Of a DNA stretch of 64,000 bases, positions 48,501 to 59,763 are shown piece by piece. The notes below the pieces were generated by a model. It saw only the letters and a list, made by a program, of their open reading frames with translations. It had not been told where the DNA came from and ran no database searches. Origin of the DNA: Rotaria macrura (taxonomy: Eukaryota > Rotifera > Eurotatoria > Philodinida > Philodinidae); the NCBI GenBank assembly GCA_900239685.1, contig OENT01000233.1:91797-155796 (forward strand), written 5' to 3'. Position numbers and translations under genes: made by a program. Each line of letters opens with the position of its first letter. Within the stretch, counting starts at the first letter, position 1.

Positions 48501-51500
48501 AGAACAACGAAAAAAATCATTTGATTATCAAACAAATAATAATTACGGTAAGAAAGAATTCGAGAAAGAAAAATCCTTGATTCAACTTTTTTTTTTGTTT
48601 TCGAAATTCAAATGTGATGAATAAATAAACTAAATAAGAAGTACAACATCTGTTCATAGAAGTAAAGCTTGTGAACAGATGTTGACAAAAATTTAAATTC
48701 AACTATTAAGAGATGAAAAGGATTATATTGCTTTTACCTTTGCGGTAGAGTCAATTACAATGACGTTCATAGTATTTACTATTGATGAAATATAAGCCTT
48801 TCAAAAACAAAGTAAACATTTCATATAGATTCTCCGCAACGCGACGAACGTTCATCATCAGTAGCGTCATCGATTTCTACACCACCACTCTCAGAACATG
48901 AACAAGAACAAGAACCAGAACGTGATGAAAACACATCACCATCTCGTTTGTCATGGAACAGAGACGAAGCTGAAGGACCATTTATACTCTTACGTGATAT
49001 CCCACCAAAGTCTCCTCCTCTTCTATTACAATCAGAACAATCTGTTGATTTACTTGATTTATTTTCTCCTCCATTGGAAACATTATCAAATTCAAATACT
49101 AATAACAATGATAAAAGAACGAAAGATTTACTTGACGATAGCTTATCATCTGCTTCATCTTGTGAAAATAACAATAATCACAATTCACAGTCTGATTCAT
49201 CGGAAAGAAAACAACCACGTTCGTCACCACTGGTACAGAATGAACCCAAATTATCACCCTCTTCGTCGTCGTTGTCGTCAGCATCATCGTATTCATCAAA
49301 TAAAGGTAAGTACTAAAAAGAAACGAGATTTCATTATTTCTTAGTTCAATTTTAATGGAAACTAAAAGGAAGTGTTTTAAAAACGAATTACTTTTGCTAT
49401 TTGATACCATATTCTCTTGACTAATTAGAAACAAAAATGATAGAAATATATTATTGTAATCTTGTTTAGTATATATAAAGATTCGTAAATATTCAACTGA
49501 AAAACTTGTTTTTTTCTAATGAAAAATAACCTTCGATTTTTTGATTATGAAATAGAAACTCAACTATGTTTACTTCTCTTGAGAGATTTCGTGACATGTA
49601 TCAATGCTTTGCGTTGATTATAGATCTTTCTCTCACTCTTTCTGCCTCCCTCACTCTTTCTTTGTGTTGAATATTTTGATCATTACATTTTTCAATCGAC
49701 ACGTTTTTCATTATACCTTAGCTAGAGGATATAGAAATGCTTAAGACGAAGGAGATTTCTTTTGTTTTAAACTGATTGTTATATATTTCGTTATTTTCTT
49801 TTTTTATCCCATGTAACACTTTAATTGTCGTTCGATGTTTATTTAATCTTTCGGTCTCTCATTGACATTCTTTTTTCCGGGATATAAAAAGTAAAAACGA
49901 AGAGGAGTTTAGATCGAACATGGTGCAATTCTTTTCGAAAGAAAAAAAAAACCTAGTCCATCTACTCTTTATTCTTTCTTCTTTTGTTTATTAAACAATT
50001 TATCTTCGTTCTACTATTTTAATCTCCTATGTATATGAATGACGAGAAAGCAACAGATTGCTCATTATTTTATTCTTCGTCTGTAGCAAAGATCGCTGAC
50101 CTAACTAATGGACAATTTCGTACGTGTTAGTTTAATAGTGCCATTGTCTCATCCATTTTTATTGAGAACAGACACTTAAATGAATTTTTATATACATCTT
50201 GAGACAATACTTGATGTTATATTGGTGACTATTTATATTTAGACGATATTCTTCCAATATCATCGCCAAAAAAAGATTCTGCTCTGATTGAACTAGAACA
50301 AACAGCTGAAAAGCCTACATTAATCGACGAAACGGAACTTGATTATCCAATCGTGAAAAGTGAACCACCGCCATTGGCTAAACCCTTAAATAAAGCTCGT
50401 ATAAACGAATTTGCATCTCTTCTATCATCATCGGTTCATTTGGCTGCACCACCAGCACTTAAAAAGCAAGAAACCCCTAAAACCAGTACAGTTGTAACTC
50501 GACGACCACCCTCACCATCACGTTCTGAAGATCAAAGTTTTTCTTCAATTCCATCAGCAAACAGTGATCGAGAGGAAGAACGTGAATCATATCATACGGT
50601 GAAATCAAATAATAATTCAGAACAAAAACAAAGTAAAAAACAAATCGATGCCCGTTATAACGAAAAAGTTGACGATCGAAATTCCATACAAATAAATACA
50701 TCAAACATAAAAGCATTATTTGAACAAAAAATTTCTGATACAAGCAAAGCATTAACACAATCAAATGAACATTTATTGCATATAGGTGAGACAAAGCAAC
50801 AACATAAAAAAATACCCATTAGCTATGGAAGTTTAAAACGTAATTCACCCTCCACTACACAACCGATCGTTACAACTACTAATCGACGACAGTCACATCA
50901 AGATATTTCAGCTATGAACAAGTATGCAGATCATATTGTTGGAGCAAAAGATGTCGTTATTGAAGATAAACAGGTATGAAAGAAAAAAGGTCATCGAATT
51001 AAAACCTACACCTATGACAATATTCAATATGTTAAGATGAGATTGCTGTGACAATCTATTAATATCAACCTATTTATTTTTTGTCCTTGATAAAATACAA
51101 GAAGAACTTGAGAATTTTACATGTACGACTAGACAACAAAAAAAATATTTTTCTTTCTCGTCGAGCTGCATATAAAAAACGATATTATTGCTTATCAAAC
51201 ATAGATGAAGTGCAATACAAACCTTCTCTAGTTCCATACTTATCGATTATCGACATATGAATTATTTGGACACTAATAAAATGATAGCAGAAAAGAATCA
51301 TATTCGTCAATAGATATGAAATAGTAAATATCCTCAGGTTAATTTTCAAGATTCATAATAACACATGTCTCTCATACTACAGTAATTTTTTTATAGTAGA
51401 AAAGAAAATTAAGGAATCCATTGAAGTTTACATTACACTCACAATTTATGAGTTTCTATTGTTTGAAAGACAATACAATTTTTATCTTTCAATTTCATTG

Positions 51501-53455
51501 TTACTTTTGTTTTTCGATTAACTAATTAATCTTACAGTTTGACTGATAAAACGAATTACGAATTCAAGGACAGATTCTATCAATCTACTCTGCTAGTAAT
51601 GTTAAAGTCTATAGAACAATGGTTGGACCTCTCTGCATAACATGCCTACATCTCATTGTAAATACATTTATGCTAATGTTTCTCGTCAATCTCAAACGAA
51701 TGATCAAAACAACACGTCATATTGTAATAAAATGTTTACCTGTTTTCAAGAAAAGAAAAAAAAACATATTATTTGAAAATTTATAAAATCATGATTTCTA
51801 GCCCGAACACGGTCATCAAACTCAACAATATGGAGGAGGTGCACGTCGGAATAATACTGAACAACTCGTTCGACCTGGAGCTGATTCGTTAACAACATCA
51901 CCAGTATCAGTACCGAATGGTTACTATTGTGAATCGCTAATAGCTCGTGAAATTCGTGAAACAAAGGAAAAAGAAGAAGAATTAAAACGACAACGTAAAA
52001 AATGTGGTCTCGCCGAAGATTTTTCTTCTTTGTTAACTGCTTCGAATAATGATACAAATAAATCTGATACATCAGCAAAACAACCAGTTAAAAGCAGTTC
52101 ATTTTTATCAAACTTGGACTTTTTTACGTCAAAAGCCCATGCTCCATCCAATGAACCATTGTCACCACGTCGCTCAACACTAACAATACAAAATCTTGTT
52201 TATGATTCGCATAGATCATCAACGACCGATGAACATAAACCAATATCGAATGTTGTGTCACAAGAATTGAATCGTTTTAATAATAATGGTGTACCCATTG
52301 TTCGTACAAGTTCAACAAGTAATCTAATACATCGTTCATCATCAAATCAAAATATAGCGTCATCACAAATTTCAAATAATATTATTCAACGTGAAATTGA
52401 AGCTATTCGTCTTAAAGAAGCTGAATTACGTCAACTAGGTCGTATACAACATACAAGTGATGAACATTCAGATCCAAGAAAGTATCAAGAATTTGTTACA
52501 CCATTACCAAAGAGTCAATCGGCGAACACGCTTTCAACTGGCAAAGTAAGACGAGATAGTGGACGTTTAAATGGACCTACAACTTCTGTTTCGAATGGAG
52601 CTTTAAAAGCAAAACCAATTAGCACAAGTTCATGTCAGTAACTTTTTTTAAATATTTTATTTTTCAACATAATAATCTATTTGTTTATGCATACTAGCAA
52701 TTTCATCTATACGTGGTAAATTTCCAAGTCCAAATCCGACTGCACCTATTATTGTTTCATCAAATAAATCAGCTGATTATTCAAAATTATCATCAACAGA
52801 TCGATTAGAATTAGAAAAACGGGAATGTCAACAAAGAGAACAAGAATTAAGGTGAAAATTTTCATATTCATGTATAAAATTTTGTTTCTGTATTTGACAA
52901 AAAGAAAAATCTTCTTCTCTTTTTATCACTATTGAATTAATGATAGAAGAGAATTTGAAAAGAACATCGATCATATCGGATATGATCTACGAGCATGTAA
53001 ACTAAAATCCTTAAAGTATTATCTATGCTTTTCAAAGGGATAAGCTTACATCAATGAGCAAAACGCAGTCTACTAGGAAAGTTCTGACTAAAGATATTTA
53101 TTTCTTTCCTAGGAAACAACGCCATTCGATTAGTGGTGCTACATCATCTGTTAATCCAACAGTAGATAATGATTCAGGAAATGTATTACAAAATGAACAT
53201 GAAGTAGATCAAGAACGCTATTTTGATAAAATAGAACGATTGAAACGTACAGAAAACGAAGTATGTTGCTAGTTTTATTTTTCTTTTCTTCTTCGACATG
53301 TCTCAGTGAAAACATGTTCGATATATTTTATTTTCTTTCAGAAAACTCAAGCTCCATTGATTCGTCCTGCAAAAAAATTGGATATGTCACAAAGATGGGA
53401 ACAAATGATGGCAAATAAAAACATTCACAATACAACTGGTGATAATGATGATTAA
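42534..53455 (+). CDS. Large low-complexity protein with AKAP2/MISP-like EREI motifs
   Basis: Thirteen exons join in phase over 10.9 kb to give 1,462 aa: 42534-42633, 42703-43204, 44457-45038, 46705-46895, 47051-47195, 47370-47506, 48272-48547, 48829-49305, 50243-50973, 51802-52633, 52698-52851, 53113-53260, 53342-53455. The first half is acidic and Ser/Asn-rich with two poly-Asp/Glu tracts from GAT repeats. The second half has a proline-rich part, a helix with NIKALFEQKISDTSKAL, then SLIAREIRETKEKEEELKRQ and NIIQREIEAIRLKEAELRQL, which resemble the EREI...REEELR motifs of the PALM2-AKAP2 and MISP C-terminal families. KRECQQREQELR follows. Those families anchor PKA or bind actin; a cytoskeletal scaffold role here is inference. 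Introns of 1.25, 1.67 and 0.94 kb contain no clear gene. The 47051 acceptor (GACAG) was chosen because it alone keeps the frame. Confidence 0.72.
47653..47730. repeat. Polypyrimidine/polypurine hairpin in an intron
   Basis: A CT-rich arm (CTCTCTCCTTTTT) is followed after ACGATG by its near complement (AAAAAAAGGAGAG), and a GA-rich tract then continues to about 47730. It lies in the intron 47507-48271 of the large gene. It could fold as a hairpin in RNA. Confidence 0.7.
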
Positions 53456-53673
53456 AGTGAATTAGTTTTTTCCGTTTTTTTCTCCTCCTTATTTACATTT
53501 AATATACGGGTGCTCTTGTTGAAGACAAACGTTCTTATAGTCATTCCATTGCTTTGTTTTCCTTTCCTCTTCGTCTTCTTCTTTAACTAAATAGTTTGAA
53601 ATTCCAATACTTTTCTTCTTCTTTTATTGTATATTTATATCCGCTATTAACTTGTAATCAAAATCATAACATA

Positions 53674-53694
53674 CATATATATATATATATATAT
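53674..53694. repeat. (TA)n microsatellite
   Basis: About ten TA units in the presumed 3' UTR of the large AKAP2/MISP-like gene. Confidence 0.9.
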
Positions 53695-53874
53695 ACAGCA
53701 AAAAAAGAGAAAATTTTTAAAATAAGTTCTGAATTATTTGTTGTGTTGTATCAAATGTTTTTCTTTATTATTCTACAATATATCTTTTCTTTTCACGTTA
53801 TTTGTTTACTAGATATATCATATAGAGAAATCTTTAAAGAAAGAAAGAACTCTTTGAGTAGATATTAAGTATTC

Positions 53875-53880
53875 AATAAA
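53875..53880 (+). terminator. Candidate polyadenylation signal of the large gene (AATAAA)
   Basis: A canonical hexamer 420 bp after the stop codon at 53455. Confidence 0.45.
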
Positions 53881-56704
53881 ATAGTTAAATATAACATGTG
53901 TAATATGTGGGTAGTACGTATTCAAGATAACAATGAATACGAAAGAGAAAAAGATTGGAAACTGATTGCCAAAGAAATCTAGAATCGAGTTTGTATGGGT
54001 TCATACAATCATCATTCAAACGTTAGTTCATCGATTCCGTAGATAAAAAAAAAAAACAGTAGACTGATCAATTTTATTCGATGAGGTAATCGTCACTTAG
54101 GAATGTCCAAACTGTCATAACATGATTATAGATAGGCTTTCGTATCTTATAATATGAGATTTTTTTCGGATATCAGATCTTCGTAGAGTTGGAGTATTGT
54201 CGGTAATCTAGCATGGATTTTTCTGATCATGGTATTCATTGCAAAATGCAGTTTATACCATATATGTCGCTATCATCAAATGAAAACAGTTGAGGCTCGT
54301 CTTTCGTTGCACACGAATATGAGTAGCAGCTTTGCAATATAACCCTTTAAAATGATTCAAAAATTCATGAAAAGAAAAGGATCATTTTAAATGCCTCATT
54401 TATCAATGTTGAATCAGCGCTGATGAATTTATCAAAATTCTGAACAAATACAAAGATTTATGATCAAAGAACGTAAATAAAGTCATATTCGTTATTCGAT
54501 TTTGTACTTTTTCTTTTTGATTTCAACTGAAATGAAGATACACAATTGACACTATCATGATAATAAAATTGTTTTTTCTCTTTAGAAATTGATACAATCT
54601 TGAGATAAAATGAAAGAGTGCAAATGATGATCTATCATTAATATGAAACTTACTTGTACGACTGCTAAAATCACTACATGCATTATGGATGATACTGAAA
54701 GTGTCCGTTTTGCAGAAGATGTTGCTGTGATCTATCAGTAGTATATTGCAATCATAGTCATTTGATTTCTATCGATCATTCTCTTCACAATATAACCAAT
54801 AGATTTCATGAATCTTACAATTTGTTTTTGTACGGTACCACTCGATGTGAAGAGTAGTTGTCTCTAGCAGAGTTTTGCTTATTATTGTATCATTAGTATA
54901 TACACATAGGCCTTCTAACAATATAAATGTATATACAAATAAATGATAATTATTATAACTGTAATAATCATCTTCGAGAAAGATAAACATAGACGAAAAT
55001 CAAGTAAATAAAATCAGTAACCATAACAATCATCTATGGAATCTAGAATAATAGTCGTGTCTAGCTGTGATGAATATTAATTTATATATCATTGAATAAA
55101 TTATCTTTTATTTCTTTGCCAACACAGAATCGTATTTACATTAAAAAGAAATATTCACTAATCTAGAGACATACAGATTTTTTGAAGACTTTGTTTGACT
55201 AAAAAGAAAGTTACTTTTTATCGCACTTTAATCGTTAGATGCAAGTATGAAGGCTTTTCAGTGAAGCATGAATTAAAATAATCCTTCATACACAACTGAT
55301 ACGTGTTTACGTGTTATTAATCATTAGTCTGTTTCTTTTGTTTTTTTTTTTGATAAACGAGAAAAGTACACCGGAGGCGTCTTTATTAAAGCATGGACCA
55401 CATCAATAGCTTGCGTGTGATTCCGATTCTCCCATGCCACTATCAATCATAACATCATTTTTTTCACATTACAAGACAATATAAGTGGATTGGTAAAATA
55501 TGTACTGCGAATTAATCAACAGTCCCATAACAATAAACTTATATTTTCACTAATCAATCATAAGATGCTAATTTAGATAAAAGTAATAATGATATTTATC
55601 ATGTGAACTATTCAAATTTGCAAGTTTCTCGGAAGATTAATGGCTTCATTGAAATTTTGTTAGTTATATAATGTCTGTTACATTAATAATTAAAAAAAGA
55701 TAACAAAAGGAATTTGAAACACTTGAAAGAGACATATAATTGCGATAGGATTACAATTTACCAAATAATTATATACGAAGTATATTTTTTTAGCATCTTC
55801 TATGTTCACACAATCTATGAGTCCTCTTTGTCAGTACCTAGTCTTGATTGGATACACTTGTAAATAAGCAAGCAAACAAATGATATCCTATCTTTCATTT
55901 GCTTACTTTCTTCAATAAAAGTTACATCCATTCTCTTGGCAATGTAAAACGATAATGTTTATTCATAGTATTTTTTTTATTTTCAAAAATTGTTATCAGT
56001 GATCGAACTATTTACTGTTTCATAACTAAATAAGATAGTGATTTAATCACACTAGTCATTAGATGATAGCTTAATTCACGATAAATGAATATATATATAT
56101 ATTGATTTTAACTGCTCTCATGTTGATTGTAGAATTCGAAACTACGTAGATAAAAAAATTGCATTCTTCTTTAAGAACACAATAATTATCCGAAAATATA
56201 ACTAAACTGTAAATATTACCTTCATACACCTGTTTCATAGTTTAGTTTTTACTTAAAACAGAAACTCTATTGATCAACAAATAAAAGTTATATTGATTCA
56301 GATTAGTACTTTCATATACTACACGATGCAACATACATATTTGCACAATTTTATTGTGTCGTAAAACTTGATACTTCCTCACATTGATCTTATGAATGAA
56401 ATTATTATAGCATGAAGCACATGTTAGAATGATTGTTTTTGGTGATCAGCAAACAAACTGCCGATGTTTTTGTAATTAAAGTAAGTAATGCCTATTAGTG
56501 AACGTCATTGTAAAACTCTAGATCTATTTTTTTCGTTTTTTTTATGTATACTTGTTTAATATTTAAAATTTTTTTTGTGCATACAATGTTAATAAAAATA
56601 TATAATAGGTAGTATTCGACGTGCTCGAAAAACAGATGAATATTGATAATAAACAAATATTTCACTTAAAAACATAAGATATGAAAAAGATCAAGTAACA
56701 AGTA
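53881..56704. other. Intergenic region of about 2.8 kb
   Basis: No exon with family similarity was seen on either strand. A 73-codon minus-strand frame at 54769-54990 stands alone and is not called. The flanking genes converge here. Confidence 0.5.
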
Positions 56705-57612
56705 TTAGTTATTGATTGGTTTTATTCTTTTATCATAATCATGGTCATACCATTTATTAGGTGGTACGGAATCTTGTGGTTGAGTTCGTTGGGTAATAGA
56801 CATTGTACCTTGCCCATAACTATATATTGATTTCTTATCAGATTTAACAATATGATTCATTACCAATATTGGAGCTTTCTCAAAACTAGGTAACGATTCT
56901 TCCGGTAAGGCATATGGAGTTCCGTGTGTGACAGGTGTATTCTGTTTAACTACAGTGGCATTAGAAGATTTTTGCAGTGTAATATAATCATTTTCAAATG
57001 GACGGGCTTTTAGTTCTCTATTGGTTTGAGGTGTGACTATCGTTTTTATGTGAGGAATAAGATCTTCTGTAACTGGCCGAGGAGAAGTAGCTTCATCTTT
57101 AAACAATGAAAGATTCGAATTCTCGTTTCCAGTAAACGGTGCGGTTCGATTATGATGATGATGGTGATGATGACGATGACCATGTTGATGTTTTTCCTCA
57201 TCGGACTTTTGATGGCCATGATGATGATGATGATGGTGATTACGAGGGGAATTGTTATTTGCATTGTCAGAAGGCTGAACTTGAGGCGGATTGACTGGAG
57301 CTAGTTGTTCGATAGGTTGCTGTCATATAATGGTTAAAGCTTGACGTTTAGAAATGAAGAAAATCTTAGCGCACCACTTACTTTGTTGGTTTGTTGTTGT
57401 TGTGGAAAAAATTGACTTTGCAAATATTCATCACTTGAAAGTACAGGATAATTTTGAGGATATGAAGGATAAACATATTGGGGAGTTACGTATTGAGGCG
57501 GGTAGTAGTTATATCTACCAACTGAACCTGGCACTTGCTGTTGTGCAGCATTAGGCCTCATGGAATAATTTTTTCCATACCTGTTTACGGCATTACCATT
57601 TGAGTTACCCAT
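56705..57612 (-). CDS. His-rich, Gln/Tyr-rich protein of unknown function
   Basis: Two exons, 57612-57382 and 57319-56705, join in phase 0 across a 62-nt intron, giving 281 aa. The chosen start gives MGNSNGNAV; a Gly at position 2 could allow N-myristoylation, although the usual Ser/Thr at position 6 is replaced by Gly. Residues about 25-77 are Tyr/Pro/Gln-rich (YPPQYVTPQYVYPSYPQNYP). Exon 2 has two runs of seven His separated by a charged spacer (from CAT/CAC repeats), then a Thr/Pro-rich C-terminus ending KWYDHDYDKRIKPINN. No catalytic domain is recognised. A longer reading frame exists upstream of 57612, up to 57672, and the true start could lie there. Confidence 0.6.
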
Positions 57613-57784
57613 TACGTTAGAAATGTATGAGAAAACAAAAAAAATGCATGATTTATTTGATTTAGGAGACACGTTGCTTAAATGGGATTAAATAACATCT
57701 ACACAGTAGCCATGTTTATTTAAATACGCTTTACAAAAACTAGACATTTTTATTTTCATATAAATTACTGAATAAACAATATAG

Positions 57785-59763
57785 TTAACGTTTTCTATTT
57801 TTTCTTGATTTAGAAGATTTTTGTGATTGGTTTGATTTTTGTTTCGTCATTTTCTTCCGAGGTACAAGATGATTTTTCGAGTTATTATCATCATCTTCAC
57901 TTTTTGTACGAGTCATTGGTATCAACAAATCATCCAACCGATGAGAACCTAAGTTATACGATACGAAAAACATCCATATGTAATCGATAGAAGTCTCCTA
58001 TCTAAATATATAACGTACGTGCCGAGAATCGAGTACCATAGTGTATCGATCGATTAATCATGGGTAAAGGTGAGGGTTCTCGAATTGGTATTTCATTTTC
58101 TAAATCAAATTTATGACTTGAGATTTAAATTTTTTTCACAGAAGGTTATAAGTACCAGTGATTTTTTTTTTATTTTTCCTTTTTTTCTTCACCACTTTTC
58201 GTTTTAGTTCTTCTTCTTCGTCGTCGTCGTCAACTTCAACGAATGAAATGTACTTTCTTTTACGTAAAACAATTGTATTAGTTTTAGCGTCATTGTTCTC
58301 GAATGTTAATGGCTCTCGTTTTGTCGTTTCCTTCGTTGTTTCTGTTCTATGAATAGATTCTGGTTCAATTTTTAATCTAGAACTAGCTCGAACTGTAGTT
58401 ATTGGTTCTGTTGGCATAGCAGAAGAATTTCTAATACGAAACACATTTAAAATTCATTCAAAGTATGAAATGAAGAATATAGAAACTTACTGATGCTGAC
58501 CATTTGATTTACGTTGCATTGAATCTGTGCGTTTTGGTCGAATATGGACGGCCATATTTTCGATGTCATAACTTTTTTGTGATTTCAGATAATCGATTAA
58601 AAATGTTTCGTCTACTCGGTGGATTATTACTTTTGGTCGTACTAAAGTCGAAAGCGAAAACGTTTGACAATATATTTTGAATATATGTTGCACCTACAGA
58701 TTTCATTTGGATCCACTGGTGGAATTACATTTAACATCGATTCTGATTGTTCATCTTGAAGAAGAGTTGGAGTAAAATAAAGACATGCCGGAGGATTCGG
58801 TTGTGAATACAGTGGTGATGTATTTATCTCTGTTGAAGGCATGTGAGAACATGTTTCAGTCAATAGTGAACAATTCGTTTCATTATCCTTTGAGTCTTCA
58901 TATTTAATGGCATATGTTGAATCGGTAGGCGAAGATATTCCTTGTGACTTGATGGAATTCAAACGAACACTGGCACATTCTTGCTTAGGTGATACTAAAT
59001 TTTCAGCTAATGATGGATGATCAATATTGGTTAGTGTTTGTGTTGAATCATCCTAGGATTATAATAGTGTATTTATAATAGTAAAATGAAGTATTTATTT
59101 ACCAATTCTATTAAAATATTTTGTTCTTCATGAATTATTTGATGATTAGGTAAATGTGAATGAATATCATCGGATGTAATCAAATTTCTATACATATATA
59201 ATTTAAATAAATATAAGCAGACAAGTGCATCATTCAAAATTACATATTAAAACATACTGTGCAATAGCAGAATGAATTTCCTTCCAATATTCATTTTCTT
59301 CATTGAGAATTTCATTAATAGCTTTATAGTGCTCTTGTATTCTTGCACGAAGACTTTCCAAACGCTAAATGTAAATTTTACTTGTTAAAATGTTTTTTTT
59401 TGTGCACAAAACAGTATTGTGTTACTTGATCAAAATGATGCGGTAACGATTGTGAAGCCATTTCAGTTAAAATATGAAATATACGGGCTTTTTTTTCATG
59501 TTTAATTATATTGTCATTTGTTTGACTAATAACTTTTTCAATATCAAGATTTTCATGATGCATATTTTTCAATCGCTTTTCGTATTGTACTAAAAAAGAA
59601 TGTTGTGGTAGCAACAGAATGATTTTCTCTTTTATATTTTACCATTAATACTTAACGCAATCAACTTTCGAGCTTGCCTATATTTAACTCGTGCTGCTTC
59701 AAAACGAGTTCGATCCCATGTCAATGGTATATCGAAGACTGTCCGATTGATAAAAGAGAACAT
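57785..59763 (-). CDS. Probable nuclear protein with coiled-coil N-terminus and basic tail
   Basis: Nine exons join in phase: 59763-59643, 59589-59426, 59364-59258, 59187-59103, 59052-58698, 58641-58491, 58430-58156, 58099-58019, 57948-57785, giving 500 aa. The N-terminal third is helical and charged (WDRTRFEAARVKYRQARK, YEKRLKNMHHENLDIEKV, RLESLRARIQEHYKAINE). The middle is Ser/Pro-rich, followed by RPKVIIHRVDETFLIDYL, an acidic patch DDDDEEEE and a Lys-rich stretch (KRKVVKKKRKNKKK) that looks like a nuclear signal. Near the end EIPIREPSPLP and SHRLDDLLIPM look conserved; the latter loosely recalls the NIVIPM motif of NSL1/KANSL1 proteins, but no PEHE domain follows. I do not assign a family. 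An alternative acceptor upstream of 59763 means the 5' end could be incomplete. Confidence 0.65.

Noticed and set aside
48821..49174. 117-codon minus-strand Ser-rich frame
   Set aside because: Antisense shadow of a Ser-rich coding exon (48829-49305).
52944..53030. Possible extra exon (REFEKNIDHIGYDLRAC...) in the large gene
   Set aside because: The acceptor phase fits the upstream exon but no donor gives the phase needed by the next exon at 53113, whereas direct joining does.
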